A stretch of 64,000 nucleotides of DNA from Salinivirga sp964413185 (GCA_964413185.1 CAYPSX010000001.1:1-64000); one strand, 5' to 3'; shown: positions 26,183 to 36,254, counted from the stretch's first letter. Numbers and translations: made by a program. The notes: a model not told the origin generated them from the sequence alone.

Positions 26183-27691
26183 TTATTTAGATTCGGCCAA
26201 CATTTTTTCACCTTTTTCAATGGCTTCTTCAATGGTTCCAACCATAAGGAATGCTGCTTCAGGATATTGATCAACCTCTCCGTCCATAATCATTTTGAAT
26301 CCTTTTATGGTATCTTCAATGGAGACAAGTTTGCCGGGGGTGCCGGTAAATTGTTCTGCAACGTGAAATGGTTGCGACAGGAAGCGTTGCACGCGACGTG
26401 CACGATGAACAACCTGTCTGTCTTCTTCGGAGAGTTCATCCATACCCAAAATGGCAATAATGTCTTGTAATTCTTTATATCGTTGTAATATTTCTTTTAC
26501 ACGCTGGGCTGTATTGTAATGATCATCACCTACAATATCGGCTGTTAAAATTCTTGAAGTAGAGTCGAGTGGATCAACAGCCGGATAAATTCCCAGTTCG
26601 GATATTTTTCTGCTCAAAACCGTGGTTGCATCAAGGTGTGCGAAGGTGGTTGCCGGCGCCGGGTCGGTAAGGTCGTCGGCAGGCACATATACGGCTTGAA
26701 CTGATGTGATGGAACCGTGTTTTGTTGATGTAATACGTTCTTGCATTTCACCCATTTCAGATGCAAGTGTTGGCTGATATCCAACGGCAGATGGCATACG
26801 ACCGAGTAATGCAGACACTTCTGAACCGGCCTGAGTAAACCGGAACACATTGTCCATAAAAAAGAGTATATCTTTTCCCTGGCCGTCTTCGCCACCATCG
26901 CGAAAATATTCGGCGAGAGCAAGGCCTGATAGCGCAACTCTGGCACGGGCTCCCGGTGGTTCGTTCATTTGGCCGAAGGTGAGTGCAAGTTTAGACTTTT
27001 TAAGGGCTTCGTAGTCAACTTTTGACAAATCCCAACCGCCTTTTTCCATATCTTCTAAAAACTCTTTACCGTAGTTTATAACTCCGGCTTCAAGCATTTC
27101 CCGGAGCAGGTCATTTCCTTCACGGGTACGTTCTCCAACTCCTGAGAAAACTGATAACCCACTGTAAGCCTTTGCAATATTGTTAATCAATTCAAGTATC
27201 ACAACTGTTTTTCCTACACCTGCACCACCGAAAAGTCCAATTTTGCCACCTTTTGCATAAGGTTCGATAAGGTCAATAACTTTAATTCCTGTATATAATA
27301 TTTCCGATTCAGTTGTTAGGTCTTTTACTTCCGGGGCCTCTTTGTGTATGGGGTATCCTTTGGTTTTGTCAACCTCTGATATTCCGTCAACAGCATCACC
27401 GGTTACATTAAAGATGCGGCCTTTTATTTCATCGCCTGTTGGCATTAAAATGGGTGAGCCAGTGGCAATGACCTCTATACCCCGTTTTAGGCCGTCTGTG
27501 GAATCCATGGCAATGGTTCTTACGGTGTTCTCGCCAATATGCTGTTGTACCTCCAGCACAAGATTATTTTCGTTCTCACGCTCAATGTGTAGAGATTCAT
27601 AAATTTCCGGAAGCTTGATATTTTCCTGGTCAAACACTACATCGATCACCGGCCCGATGATTTGTGTTATTTTGCCTATTTTTTGCGCCAT
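26183..27691 (-). CDS. atpD: ATP synthase F1 beta subunit
   Basis: This is the catalytic F1 subunit, 502 residues. The P-loop GGAGVGKT is at 155-162, followed by VFSGVGERTREGNDL and the DELSEED motif near 395-402. The family segment SALLGRMPSAVGYQPTLASEMG is intact. The start MAQKIGKITQIIGPVIDVVF is standard. It lies in a block with atpC, apart from the other ATP synthase genes (32-37 kb), with three unrelated genes between them. A TATCTTTA box at 27724-27731 (minus strand) in the 56-bp gap upstream could be a weak extra promoter. Confidence 0.98.
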   Translation of the reverse strand: MAQKIGKITQIIGPVIDVVFDQENIKLPEIYESLHIERENENNLVLEVQQHIGENTVRTIAMDSTDGLKRGIEVIATGSPILMPTGDEIKGRIFNVTGDAVDGISEVDKTKGYPIHKEAPEVKDLTTESEILYTGIKVIDLIEPYAKGGKIGLFGGAGVGKTVVILELINNIAKAYSGLSVFSGVGERTREGNDLLREMLEAGVINYGKEFLEDMEKGGWDLSKVDYEALKKSKLALTFGQMNEPPGARARVALSGLALAEYFRDGGEDGQGKDILFFMDNVFRFTQAGSEVSALLGRMPSAVGYQPTLASEMGEMQERITSTKHGSITSVQAVYVPADDLTDPAPATTFAHLDATTVLSRKISELGIYPAVDPLDSTSRILTADIVGDDHYNTAQRVKEILQRYKELQDIIAILGMDELSEEDRQVVHRARRVQRFLSQPFHVAEQFTGTPGKLVSIEDTIKGFKMIMDGEVDQYPEAAFLMVGTIEEAIEKGEKMLAESK

Positions 27692-27747
27692 GAGTTGATT
27701 TTTTCGGTTTGACTATAATTTCTTAAAGATAAAAATTAATTAGTAAA

Positions 27748-28719
27748 CTAGCTTTGCCGACCAATTAATTTTTTTGCAACCTCATACAAAGGTGTTTTTC
27801 GGTTTTCGTCTATATTCACCTTTTTCAGATAATTGAATGCTTTTTCGTAATGCTGAAGAATATACTCTTCTGTAATTGTTTTTATATCTAATTTGTTGTA
27901 AATATCGAGTACTTTTTCAACCTTTTCTCTGTCGTCTATTTTAGTGTTTCCTAATAGTGATGTGAGTTCATCATGATAAGCTCCTTTCGCAAGCTCTAAA
28001 GCTTTTAACAGAAGAAAGGTCTTTTTGTTTGCCACAATATCGCCTCCGATTTTTTTCCCGAAGGTTTTTGTTGTGCCATAAGCATCAAGCAAATCATCCT
28101 GTAATTGAAAAGCTAACCCCAGGTGTTCGCCGAAACAATACATGTTTTTGGCATTTTCACTGTCGGCACCGCCAATTATTGCACCTATTTGCAATGCTCC
28201 GGCAAGTAATACTGAGGTTTTTAACCTGATCATTTTTATGTAATCGGATAAAGATACCTGGTCATCATTTTCGAAATCAAGGTCGTATTGCTGGCCCTCG
28301 CATACTTGTGCTGCGATGTGGTTAAAAACAGTGAGTGCTTCACGAGTATGCAATTCAAGTTTATTAAATTCTTCGTATGCTTTAATGATCATTAAATCGC
28401 CGCTTAATATAGCAATATTGAGGTTCCATTGTTTGTATACGGTGGGTTGGTTCCTGCGCAAATCGGCATTATCCATAATATCGTCGTGGATCAGCGTTGA
28501 ATTGTGAAAAATTTCGATACCCAAAGCGGCTGGTATGGCTTTATCGGGTTTTTGACCAAATGCTTCACAAGCCATAAGCAGCAGTACGGGGCGAACACGT
28601 TTCCCGCCCATTCCAAGGGTGTAAATTACAGGGTTTTCCAGATTGGCCGGGCCAATTGCGGGGGAATATCCTTCTAATTCTTTATTGAATATTTCAAGCA
28701 GTTCTTCGAAACTATGCAT
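27748..28719 (-). CDS. Trans-polyprenyl diphosphate synthase
   Basis: The 323-residue all-helical prenyltransferase condenses isopentenyl diphosphate with an allylic diphosphate. The first aspartate-rich motif is D79-D80-IM-D83 (LIHDDIMDNADLRR) and the second D208-D209-LL-D212 (FQLQDDLLDAYG). KIGGDIVANKKTFL completes the active site. The residues 5 and 6 before the first motif are S74 and N73, small rather than aromatic, which favours a product longer than farnesyl; length class C20 or more is inference. It is 9 bp downstream of the epimerase and just upstream of atpD. In this phylum long-chain products serve menaquinone or undecaprenyl-type carriers. Confidence 0.9.
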   Translation of the reverse strand: MHSFEELLEIFNKELEGYSPAIGPANLENPVIYTLGMGGKRVRPVLLLMACEAFGQKPDKAIPAALGIEIFHNSTLIHDDIMDNADLRRNQPTVYKQWNLNIAILSGDLMIIKAYEEFNKLELHTREALTVFNHIAAQVCEGQQYDLDFENDDQVSLSDYIKMIRLKTSVLLAGALQIGAIIGGADSENAKNMYCFGEHLGLAFQLQDDLLDAYGTTKTFGKKIGGDIVANKKTFLLLKALELAKGAYHDELTSLLGNTKIDDREKVEKVLDIYNKLDIKTITEEYILQHYEKAFNYLKKVNIDENRKTPLYEVAKKLIGRQS

Positions 28720-28728
28720 GCGGTTTTT

Positions 28729-29667
28729 TTATTGGTTTTCAAAAAGTCCGATTTTCAGTATTTTATGCAGTCCTTCTTTCAGGGGGATCAAATCGTGCCC
28801 GAGAATTTCTTTCATTGAAGTGTTGTCGGGTTGACGTCTTTTCATATCGCCATCTTTTAAGGGTGGCAGATAAACAATTTCTGATTGGCTCCCGGTTACA
28901 TCTATAATTGTTTTGGCCAGTTCATTAATAGTAATTTCGCGGCTTCCGCCAATATTCATCACATCATTCACCACCAGGTTCTCTTTGAGGTCTTTTAATG
29001 TTGTTTCTACATTGTCGTCTATATAACAAAAAGTGCGAGTTTGGGAGCCGTCGCCATATATCGTTATATCCTCATTTTTAAAGGCTTTCATGAGAAATTT
29101 ACTAATTACAAAATCTCTCGATTGTTTCGGGCCATAGGTGTTGAAAAAACGATAAATGGTATAATCGAGGTTGTATTCCTGGTGATAGCTGCGTAAAAAT
29201 GCTTCTCCGACATTTTTCACAATGGCATAAGGTAATCGTGAATTGAGCGGAGTTGTATATACATTTTGGGGTATTTCTACGGGTTCGCCGTATATTTCTG
29301 ATGAGGAGGAAAAGAAAATTCTTTTCACCCCGGTATTTTTACAAAGGCCCAAAATGTATTTGATTCCTTCAATATCGCGAAGCACATTTACCGGATATTC
29401 TTGTGTTCTTTTAACGCCCACTAATGCTGCATAATGAAAAACATAGTCGAATTTGAATCCGAGCATGATTTCGGAGATGTCGTGATAATTATTGACATCG
29501 CATTTGATAAATTTCCAGTTATCTGATTTGTTTTCCGGAAGTTTATTGTAGTCTCCGGTGCTTAAATCGTCAACAATTACAACATAATTATCCGGGTCGG
29601 CAATGAGCTTTTCAGCCAGTGCGCTTCCTATAAAACCGGCACCTCCGGTAATGAGTATTTTGTTCAT
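28729..29667 (-). CDS. NAD-dependent sugar-nucleotide epimerase/dehydratase (extended SDR)
   Basis: The 312-residue protein has the Rossmann motif GGAGFIG at 8-14, a VDDLSTGD acidic loop, and the catalytic Y147xxxK151 (PYAIVKN) preceded by SSSSEIYG with the active-site serine. The substrate-binding region FFNTYGPKQSRDFVISKF and the GSQTRTFCYIDD motif match UDP-hexose 4-epimerase / UDP-xylose synthase relatives. The product is a nucleotide sugar for surface polysaccharide; which one cannot be told. It lies between the RND transporter and the polyprenyl synthase gene. A weak hairpin followed by TTTTC (29705-29735, minus strand) precedes it. Confidence 0.88.
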   Translation of the reverse strand: MNKILITGGAGFIGSALAEKLIADPDNYVVIVDDLSTGDYNKLPENKSDNWKFIKCDVNNYHDISEIMLGFKFDYVFHYAALVGVKRTQEYPVNVLRDIEGIKYILGLCKNTGVKRIFFSSSSEIYGEPVEIPQNVYTTPLNSRLPYAIVKNVGEAFLRSYHQEYNLDYTIYRFFNTYGPKQSRDFVISKFLMKAFKNEDITIYGDGSQTRTFCYIDDNVETTLKDLKENLVVNDVMNIGGSREITINELAKTIIDVTGSQSEIVYLPPLKDGDMKRRQPDNTSMKEILGHDLIPLKEGLHKILKIGLFENQ

Positions 29668-29796
29668 AATAAGATTTTTAAATCAACAAAGAAAAATTAA
29701 CAAAGAAAACCGGACATCGATATTCATGCCGACTTATCTATTTTTGTGCTTTAAAGAAACCAAATTATACATTTTGTGCGTGAAATACAATACGTA

Positions 29797-32199
29797 TTAT
29801 CCGCCATTTTTTTCTTCATCATCAATTTCGAGTTTAATTTCGTCAAGCTCCAGATCATCGTCTTCTTCATAAATGTGGATGAGTGGCTCGCGGAAGGCAC
29901 GTGTAGTAATAATCTTTTCAAGTGTCATTAATAATGTGGGCAACAAGATAAGATTTGAAAACATGGCAAAAAGCAAAGTTAGGGAAACAAGTATTCCCAG
30001 TGCCTGTGTTCCGCCGAATTCTGAAGCAGAAAAGATAGAGAACCCGAAAAACAAAATCACGCTGGTATACATCATGCTTACCCCGGTTTCGCGAATGGCT
30101 TCAGTTACTGCTTTTGAAATATTCCAGTTAAAAACGGTGAGTTCCTGTCGGTATTTGGCAAGGAAGTGAATGGTGTCATCTACAGATATTCCAAATGCAA
30201 TACTAAAAATTAGTATGGTAGAAACTTTGATGGGAATGCCGAAGTATCCCATAATGGCAGCGGTCAATAAAAGTGGTATGAAGTTCGGAATCAGTGAGAT
30301 AACTACCATGCGCCAGGAGTAAAACATAAAAGCCATGAAAATGGCAATAATAACTATTGCAATGGCTAATGAAATAAATAAATTGCGTATGAGATAACGG
30401 GTTCCTTTGGAGTAAATTACACTGGATCCGGTAATAATTACATCGTATTTGTCAGGTGGGAATATACTGTCTGCTTCCTGCCTGATTTGTTGTTTAAGGT
30501 CCTTCATTTCGTCGGTACCAACATCTTTTACATTCATGCTGATGCGGGTAATTTGACGTGAAGTATCGATAAACGACCTTATGAGGCTGTCGCTTTGTTC
30601 GGCTCCGCGCAAATATCTGGCTATTCGCACGCGTTCACGTTCTACGGGCATTTTATACCTTCGGGGGTCGCCTCCGCGGTATGCCTGTCGCAGGAATTTC
30701 GCAGCATCTGAAACAGACATCGACTTGCTGAATTCATCGTATTGTGCAAGCCTGTTTTGTAGTGTATCAATTTTTCTTAGGTTATCTAAATCCAGCACGC
30801 CGCCTTTTTTGCGGGTATTGATCATTATTTCGAACGGAATGATACCGCCAAACTCTTCCTGAAAAAACTCTAAATCGCGGTACATGGGATCGTCGTGTGG
30901 AATATCGTCAATCATGTACCCCGTTATTTTCATTTGCGTAATTCCAATTATGATTATAATCAATGTAATTCCGGTTACAATGTATACTTTAGGCCGGTGT
31001 TTTTCTGTAATTACAACAAGCTTGTCAATAAATTTTTTGACCAGTTTATAGTCGAGGTGTTTTATATGTTTCCTGCGCGGGGGTGGCAAAAAACTAAAAA
31101 TGATTGGAATTAGTGTTAATGCTAAAAGAAAAACGCCCAAAATATTAAGTGAGGCCAATATGCCGAATTCTATAAGTATAGCGCTTGTTGTTAGTATAAA
31201 AGTAGCAAAACCGGATGCAGTGGTCAAATTTGTCAGGAATATTGCATTGCCAATTTTATGAATAACTCGCTGTAAAGCTTTAATTTTATTTCCGTGTTTT
31301 TTGTATTCTGCGTGGTATTTATTGAGCAGGAAAATACTATTTGGAACACCAATAACAATTAGTAACGGGGGAATCATTCCTGTGAGAATGGTAATTTCGA
31401 AGCCGAACAGAACAATAAACCCAAAAGACCAAACTGCGCCAATGGCAACAACCAAAAGTGAAAAAAACACAACTTTAAACGAACGAAAGAAAAGGTATAA
31501 AATAATAGATGTGACAAGAAATGCCAAAATCATAAAAATGCCCAGTTCAAACTTGATTTTTTTGGTTATTTCGGTTCGTAAATAGGGCAAGCCGGAGTAT
31601 TCAAGCGTTACATCGTATTTCTCGGCATATTTATCTGTGATGGCATGTATTTTATCAACTACCTCGAGTCGCTTTTCGCTGTTAAGCACATCTTTGCGAA
31701 GCGTTATGGCCATTATATATGTTTTGCTCGAGTCAATGTAAAGCATGTCCCTGTAGAAAGGCAGTTCGTGAAATTGCTCTACAAGGCTGTCGAGTTTATG
31801 TTGGGTTTTAACGGTATCGGGAAAGACCCGTTTGCTTTCAAAAGATTGATTACGCCGATTAAGGTCAATATTGACAGCTGTTCCTACAGATACGACTTGT
31901 GTTACACCTTCTATCTGGCGGAATTGGTTTGATAATGCCTGCCAGGCGTTGAATTTGTTAAGCTGAAAAAAATCGGGGTCTTGAACACCCACAATAAATA
32001 CATTGGCTCCTTCGCCAAAAATTTCTTTAAAGTATTCATTTTCAAGGTAGGTTGTGTCTCCTTCTGGCAGCATTTGCGCATATTTGTAAGACATTTGCGC
32101 ATCTTTACCTTTCCATGCTAAAAATGCTGTAATAATTGCTATTCCAATTAGGAATGCGATCCTGTTCCTGAGAATAATTCTGGCGATACTAACCCACAT
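29797..32199 (-). CDS. RND/MMPL-type multi-span transporter
   Basis: The 800-residue protein repeats one unit twice: a single N-terminal span, an extracytoplasmic domain of about 180 residues, and a five-span bundle. The bundles lie at about 215-375 and 610-770. The second bundle has GISVDDTIHFLAKYRQE and the first LLIVIGVPNSIFLLNKYHAE, the matching sterol-sensing-like helix-4 motifs of MMPL/HpnN transporters. The C-terminus is a very acidic tail (IYEEDDDLELDEIKLE). Such proteins export lipids or hydrophobic compounds without needing an outer membrane channel gene nearby, and none is present here. It has its own promoter (32217-32247) and begins the block that includes the epimerase, the polyprenyl synthase and atpDC. 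Confidence 0.88.
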   Translation of the reverse strand: MWVSIARIILRNRIAFLIGIAIITAFLAWKGKDAQMSYKYAQMLPEGDTTYLENEYFKEIFGEGANVFIVGVQDPDFFQLNKFNAWQALSNQFRQIEGVTQVVSVGTAVNIDLNRRNQSFESKRVFPDTVKTQHKLDSLVEQFHELPFYRDMLYIDSSKTYIMAITLRKDVLNSEKRLEVVDKIHAITDKYAEKYDVTLEYSGLPYLRTEITKKIKFELGIFMILAFLVTSIILYLFFRSFKVVFFSLLVVAIGAVWSFGFIVLFGFEITILTGMIPPLLIVIGVPNSIFLLNKYHAEYKKHGNKIKALQRVIHKIGNAIFLTNLTTASGFATFILTTSAILIEFGILASLNILGVFLLALTLIPIIFSFLPPPRRKHIKHLDYKLVKKFIDKLVVITEKHRPKVYIVTGITLIIIIIGITQMKITGYMIDDIPHDDPMYRDLEFFQEEFGGIIPFEIMINTRKKGGVLDLDNLRKIDTLQNRLAQYDEFSKSMSVSDAAKFLRQAYRGGDPRRYKMPVERERVRIARYLRGAEQSDSLIRSFIDTSRQITRISMNVKDVGTDEMKDLKQQIRQEADSIFPPDKYDVIITGSSVIYSKGTRYLIRNLFISLAIAIVIIAIFMAFMFYSWRMVVISLIPNFIPLLLTAAIMGYFGIPIKVSTILIFSIAFGISVDDTIHFLAKYRQELTVFNWNISKAVTEAIRETGVSMMYTSVILFFGFSIFSASEFGGTQALGILVSLTLLFAMFSNLILLPTLLMTLEKIITTRAFREPLIHIYEEDDDLELDEIKLEIDDEEKNGG

Positions 32200-32216
32200 T
32201 GCTATAAAATTTCAGG

Positions 32217-32247
32217 CAAAAATAAACGATAAAGCCAGATTTTCAAA
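32217..32247 (-). promoter_or_regulatory. Bacteroidota-type promoter before the RND transporter gene
   Basis: On the minus strand TTTG (32244-32247) and TATTTTTG (32217-32224) are 19 bp apart, a full match to the -33 TTTG and -7 TAnnTTTG consensus. It lies about 18 bp upstream of the start codon and separates the RND-epimerase-prenyl synthase-atpDC block from atpB-G. Confidence 0.65.
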
Positions 32248-32313
32248 AATATGAAGAAAATGTTGTTGAATATCGTGGCATATTGTAGAAACAACTAACT
32301 AAAGCGACTTTTA

Positions 32314-33186
32314 CTATTTTCCAAGTGCATTGGCCCCGCTTACAATTTCTGAAATTTCATTCGTAATTGCAGCCTGGCGGGCTTTATTGTAATTTAGAGT
32401 CAGGTCGCGGATAAGGTCTGTTGCATTGTCTGTGGCCTTGTGCATGGCGGTCATCCTCGCACCGTGCTCCGAGGCAAGGGAGTCAAGCAAAGCACTATGA
32501 AATGTAATTTGGAGTATTCTTGGCATGAGATCTTGTATTATTTCATCAGCCGAAGGCTCCAAAATATAGTTTGTATCGTGCTCTTCTTCGCCGGTCTCAG
32601 ATTCAAGTTCAACAGGCAGGAAGTCTGTACTGGCTACTTTTTGTACGCCGGCATTTTTAAATGAATTATAGAATAACACAACTTTATCGAAATTACCACG
32701 GGTAAACTCTTTAACAATTATTTTGGTGGTTTCTGCACTCTGGGCAAATGAATGATCGTCGAGTAAACTATCCATATTCTTCCAAACATTGAAACCTTCT
32801 CGTTTTACAACCTCATGGCCTTTTTTACCAATGGTTAAAAATTCTACAAGGCCTTGTTGCGAAAAGTTTTGCCGCGCATAATGAATGGCAGCCTTTGCAA
32901 TTTGGTAATTAAAAGCGCCACACAAACCTTTATTAGATGTAAAAAGCACAAAAAGTACCCGTTCTACTTCGCGCGATTCTGTCAACGGACTTTGGTGTTC
33001 GTTTTCGGTAGCCGCTGCAATTTGTCTGGCTACTTTATGCAGTTCGTTTGTGTAGGGGCGTATTTTCTGGATGGCATCCTGGGCTTTCCGTAATTTTGCA
33101 GCAGAAACCATTTTCATTGCCGAAGTTACCTGCCGCGTGTTTTTTACCGATGCAATCCGGGTTCGTATTTCTTTTAAATTAGCCAT
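32314..33186 (-). CDS. atpG: ATP synthase F1 gamma subunit
   Basis: The rotating central stalk, 290 residues. The N-terminal helix starts MANLKEIRTRIASVKNTRQVT with the conserved TSAMKMVSAAKLRKA, and the C-terminal helix carries ARMTAMHKATDNATDLI and TLNYNKARQAAITNEISEIV. These two helices form the coiled coil inside the alpha-beta hexamer. It is the last gene of the first ATP synthase block, 66 bp after atpA, and is followed by the RND transporter gene with its own promoter. Confidence 0.97.
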   Translation of the reverse strand: MANLKEIRTRIASVKNTRQVTSAMKMVSAAKLRKAQDAIQKIRPYTNELHKVARQIAAATENEHQSPLTESREVERVLFVLFTSNKGLCGAFNYQIAKAAIHYARQNFSQQGLVEFLTIGKKGHEVVKREGFNVWKNMDSLLDDHSFAQSAETTKIIVKEFTRGNFDKVVLFYNSFKNAGVQKVASTDFLPVELESETGEEEHDTNYILEPSADEIIQDLMPRILQITFHSALLDSLASEHGARMTAMHKATDNATDLIRDLTLNYNKARQAAITNEISEIVSGANALGK

Positions 33187-33252
33187 AAAAGTTTGCCTAT
33201 GTTATGTTTTTCTTACCAAGTGAAAAGGATAAAATTCTGATTTATTTGTTCC

Positions 33253-34836
33253 TTATTTTTCAATATATTTATCAGCAATATCTTTGGCCACTTCTTTCAT
33301 TGTTTCTTTTGCCTCATCCGTTAGGTTTCCTTCTCGTATTGTATCAAGTGTTTTGCGATGCGTTGAATTCATCTGGTTCAGGAATTCTTCTGCAAAAATT
33401 TTCACTTTTTCTATGGGAACCTTATTGAGTAAACCATTGGTTCCACAGTATACCAGTGCTACCTGATCTTCAACTTTATAAGCATTATATTGGGGTTGTT
33501 TGAGAAGTTCAACATTGCGTTTACCTTTATCGAGCACGGCCTGGGTTGCTGCATCCAGATCTGAGCCAAATTTCGAAAATGCTTCCAGCTCGCGGTACTG
33601 GGCAAGGTCGATTTTCAATGTGCCGGCAACTTTTTTCATTGATTTGATTTGTGCATTACCACCAACACGTGAAACCGATATACCTACGTTAATGGCCGGG
33701 CGAACACCTGAAAGAAATAAGTCTGATTCCAGAAATATCTGACCATCGGTAATGGAAATTACGTTGGTTGGGATATATGCAGAAACGTCTCCTGCCTGGG
33801 TTTCAATAATTGGGAGTGCTGTGAGGCTTCCACCTCCTTTAACTTTATCTTTAATGCTTTCCGGTAAATCGTTCATTTGCTGTGCAACCTTATCGGAGTT
33901 GATAATTTTAGCACCGCGCTCCAGAAGACGCGAGTGCAAATAGAAAACATCTCCGGGATAGGCTTCGCGGCCTGGCGGGCGACGTAACAGCAGTGATACT
34001 TCGCGATATGAAACAGCTTGTTTGGAAAGGTCATCAAAAACTACGAGTGCGTGACGTCCTGTATCGCGGAAGTATTCGCCAATTGCTGCGCCGGCCATAG
34101 GTGCGTAGAATTGTAATGCGGCCGGGTCGGAGGCATTTGCAGCCACAATTACCGTATAATCAAGTGCCCCGTATTTCTCCAGTGTGGCAGCGACTTGTGC
34201 CACAGTTGAGCCTTTTTGTCCAACGGCAACATAAATACAATAAACGGGTTCACCTTTATCGTAATATTCTTTTTGGTTGATGATTGCATCAATGGCAACG
34301 GCTGTTTTACCGGTTTGTCTGTCCCCAATAATAAGTTCGCGCTGGCCCCGCCCGATGGGAATCATGGAGTCGATGGCAATAATGCCGGTTTGTAATGGTT
34401 CACTTACCGGTTCGCGAAAAATTACGCCGGGTGCTTTTCTTTCTAAAGGCATTTCAAACGTTTCACCGCCAATATCGCCTTTTCCGTCAATGGGGCGGCC
34501 TATGGTATCCACGATGCGGCCCAGCATTTGTTCACCAACATTTATCGATGTAATGCGCCCTGAAAGTTTTACGGTGTCGCCTTCGATTATTGAACCGGTT
34601 TCACCCATTAAAACGACTCCGACATTATCTTCTTCCAAATTGAGCACAATACCCATGGTTCCATTGGAAAATTCGACCAACTCATTGGCTCTGGCATTTT
34701 TTAATCCATATACACGGGCTATTCCGTCCCCGATGGTAAGTACGGTACCAACATCTTCAAAACCGGACTCTGAACTTATTCCGGCTATTTCTTTTTTGAG
34801 GATTTCCGATATTTCGGCAGGTTTAATTTCAGCCAT
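33253..34836 (-). CDS. atpA: ATP synthase F1 alpha subunit
   Basis: The non-catalytic nucleotide-binding F1 subunit, 527 residues. The P-loop GDRQTGKT is at 171-178. Other landmarks are VGDGIARVYGL-like opening residues at 35-46, ALVVFDDLSKQAVSYREVSL and LFLSGVRPAINVGISVSRVG. The conserved arginine of the catalytic interface lies in the last of these. The 20-bp gap to atpH and the common direction place it inside the atpB-E-F-H-A-G operon. Confidence 0.98.
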   Translation of the reverse strand: MAEIKPAEISEILKKEIAGISSESGFEDVGTVLTIGDGIARVYGLKNARANELVEFSNGTMGIVLNLEEDNVGVVLMGETGSIIEGDTVKLSGRITSINVGEQMLGRIVDTIGRPIDGKGDIGGETFEMPLERKAPGVIFREPVSEPLQTGIIAIDSMIPIGRGQRELIIGDRQTGKTAVAIDAIINQKEYYDKGEPVYCIYVAVGQKGSTVAQVAATLEKYGALDYTVIVAANASDPAALQFYAPMAGAAIGEYFRDTGRHALVVFDDLSKQAVSYREVSLLLRRPPGREAYPGDVFYLHSRLLERGAKIINSDKVAQQMNDLPESIKDKVKGGGSLTALPIIETQAGDVSAYIPTNVISITDGQIFLESDLFLSGVRPAINVGISVSRVGGNAQIKSMKKVAGTLKIDLAQYRELEAFSKFGSDLDAATQAVLDKGKRNVELLKQPQYNAYKVEDQVALVYCGTNGLLNKVPIEKVKIFAEEFLNQMNSTHRKTLDTIREGNLTDEAKETMKEVAKDIADKYIEK

Positions 34837-34856
34837 TATATTTGATGTTTAATGAG

Positions 34857-35393
34857 TTAATTTAATAATTGCTTTTTTATTGATTTGAGTTTTCCTTGTA
34901 TAGATGCATCGAGTTGTTTATCGCCAATACGAAGAATAAACCCACCTATGAGTTCTTTTTCTTGTTTGGTTTCTATCTCGCTGGATTTGCCTGTTTTATG
35001 ATCAACAAGAGACCGTATTTGTGCAAGAATTTCCTCGTCAAATTCTATTGCAGCAGTAAGTTCTACTTTTTGTATATTGGCGTGCACCTGATACATATCT
35101 AAAAATGCCCTAATGATATTTTCAAGGTACATTTCCCTGTTTTTTGTGATGAGTAGTTTTAAAAAATTCAGGATATCTTGATGAACTTTTCCGGAAAAGA
35201 GTTGATCAAAAATATTTTTCTTTTTTGAAATTGTTATTATGGGGTTATCGAGCAAGAAACTAAAATTATCCTCCCGGCTAACCACGGTTTGCAGTCCTTT
35301 CATTTGGTGATAATAAGTTTCGAGCCTGTTGTTTTCTTTTCCAAGTTTGAACAATGCCCGGGCATATCTCCTAATTATAATACTGTCGTTCAT
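34857..35393 (-). CDS. atpH: ATP synthase F1 delta subunit
   Basis: The 178-residue delta/OSCP subunit links F1 to the peripheral stalk. The N-terminal helical domain starts IIRRYARALFKLGKENN, and the C-terminal part includes a VELTAAIEFDEEILAQIRSL region and ends with the family motif IGGFILRIGDKQLDASIQGKL. It lies between atpF and atpA with 20-bp gaps on both sides. Confidence 0.95.
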   Translation of the reverse strand: MNDSIIIRRYARALFKLGKENNRLETYYHQMKGLQTVVSREDNFSFLLDNPIITISKKKNIFDQLFSGKVHQDILNFLKLLITKNREMYLENIIRAFLDMYQVHANIQKVELTAAIEFDEEILAQIRSLVDHKTGKSSEIETKQEKELIGGFILRIGDKQLDASIQGKLKSIKKQLLN

Positions 35394-35413
35394 AGGTTAT
35401 GGCTTTATTGGGG

Positions 35414-35908
35414 CTAATTGATTTTAATATCTTTCATATAGCGCTCGGCCGCTTCTTTCTGCGTCTTTTTATTTTCAAATTCTTTGCGCAATATTTTTTC
35501 AGATATTTGAATGGCATAATCCACAATTTCGTTTTTCATTTCAGCAAAAGCAGTCTCTCTTTCTGATTGAATATCTTTTTTGGCTTTTTCAATCATTTTG
35601 CCGGCCTCATCTTTTGCATTTTCGCTTGCTTCGCTAATAATTTTTGCCCGTGTATCGCGCGCTTCTTTAAGAAGTTGCTCACGTTCTAATTTGGCTGCTT
35701 TAAGGAGCTCCTCGTTTTTAGCCTGAAATTTCTCCATATCAATGCGTGCTTTATCAGCCGATTTAAGCGCATTGGCAATAGTTTTATTCCTTTCACTGAG
35801 CATTTTCAATATAGGTTTCCACGCATATTTGCGCAGAATGTACCATACGATAAGAAATGCGAGTACAGACCAAAAAATTACCCCTAATTCAGGCATTATA
35901 ATTTCCAT
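35414..35908 (-). CDS. atpF: ATP synthase F0 b subunit
   Basis: The 164-residue protein has one N-terminal membrane span (LGVIFWSVLAFLIVWYILRKY, about 7-27) and a long charged helix that dimerises as the peripheral stalk (AREQLLKEARDTRAKIISEA-type heptads through about 145). Only one b-type gene is present, so the stalk is a b2 homodimer as in most bacteria. Gene order atpE-atpF-atpH is standard. Confidence 0.95.
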   Translation of the reverse strand: MEIIMPELGVIFWSVLAFLIVWYILRKYAWKPILKMLSERNKTIANALKSADKARIDMEKFQAKNEELLKAAKLEREQLLKEARDTRAKIISEASENAKDEAGKMIEKAKKDIQSERETAFAEMKNEIVDYAIQISEKILRKEFENKKTQKEAAERYMKDIKIN

Positions 35909-35981
35909 AGTTATGCTATTTTTTTGGTTTTAGAAAAGGCCCGAACGGCCAATCGCCGAACGGAACCTGTTTTGTTTATCC

Positions 35982-36233
35982 TTACACAAAAAGAATAAGG
36001 AAAGTTACAGCAATAGCGAAAAACGCTACTCCTTCAATCAAGGCAGCCGAAACAATCAGATTGGAACGAATATCGTTCGCAGCTTCTGGTTGACGGGCAA
36101 TGGCCTCCATGGCTTTACCACCAATGTGGCTAATTCCATAGCCAGCACCGACCACGGAAATTGCGGCTCCAAGACCGGCACTGAGTTTGCCCAAACCTAC
36201 ACTTGTTGCAAGTAATACTGATAATGATACCAT
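35982..36233 (-). CDS. atpE: ATP synthase F0 c subunit
   Basis: The 83-residue proteolipid forms the rotor ring: two membrane helices joined by the polar loop ARQPE at 46-50. The ion-binding carboxylate is E67 in AALIEGVAFFA. The residue after it is glycine and not serine or threonine, so the Na+-binding signature is absent and proton coupling is expected. The ATG at 36233 gives an unusually short, hydrophobic N-terminus with no signal peptide. It lies 73 bp before atpF and 21 bp after atpB. Confidence 0.96.
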   Translation of the reverse strand: MVSLSVLLATSVGLGKLSAGLGAAISVVGAGYGISHIGGKAMEAIARQPEAANDIRSNLIVSAALIEGVAFFAIAVTFLILFV

Positions 36234-36254
36234 AATAATAATTTTTACGATTTA

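Noticed and set aside
35982..36233. Na+-coupled c subunit
   Set aside because: The residue after the ion-binding E67 is glycine, and the Na+ signature with serine or threonine next to the glutamate is absent.
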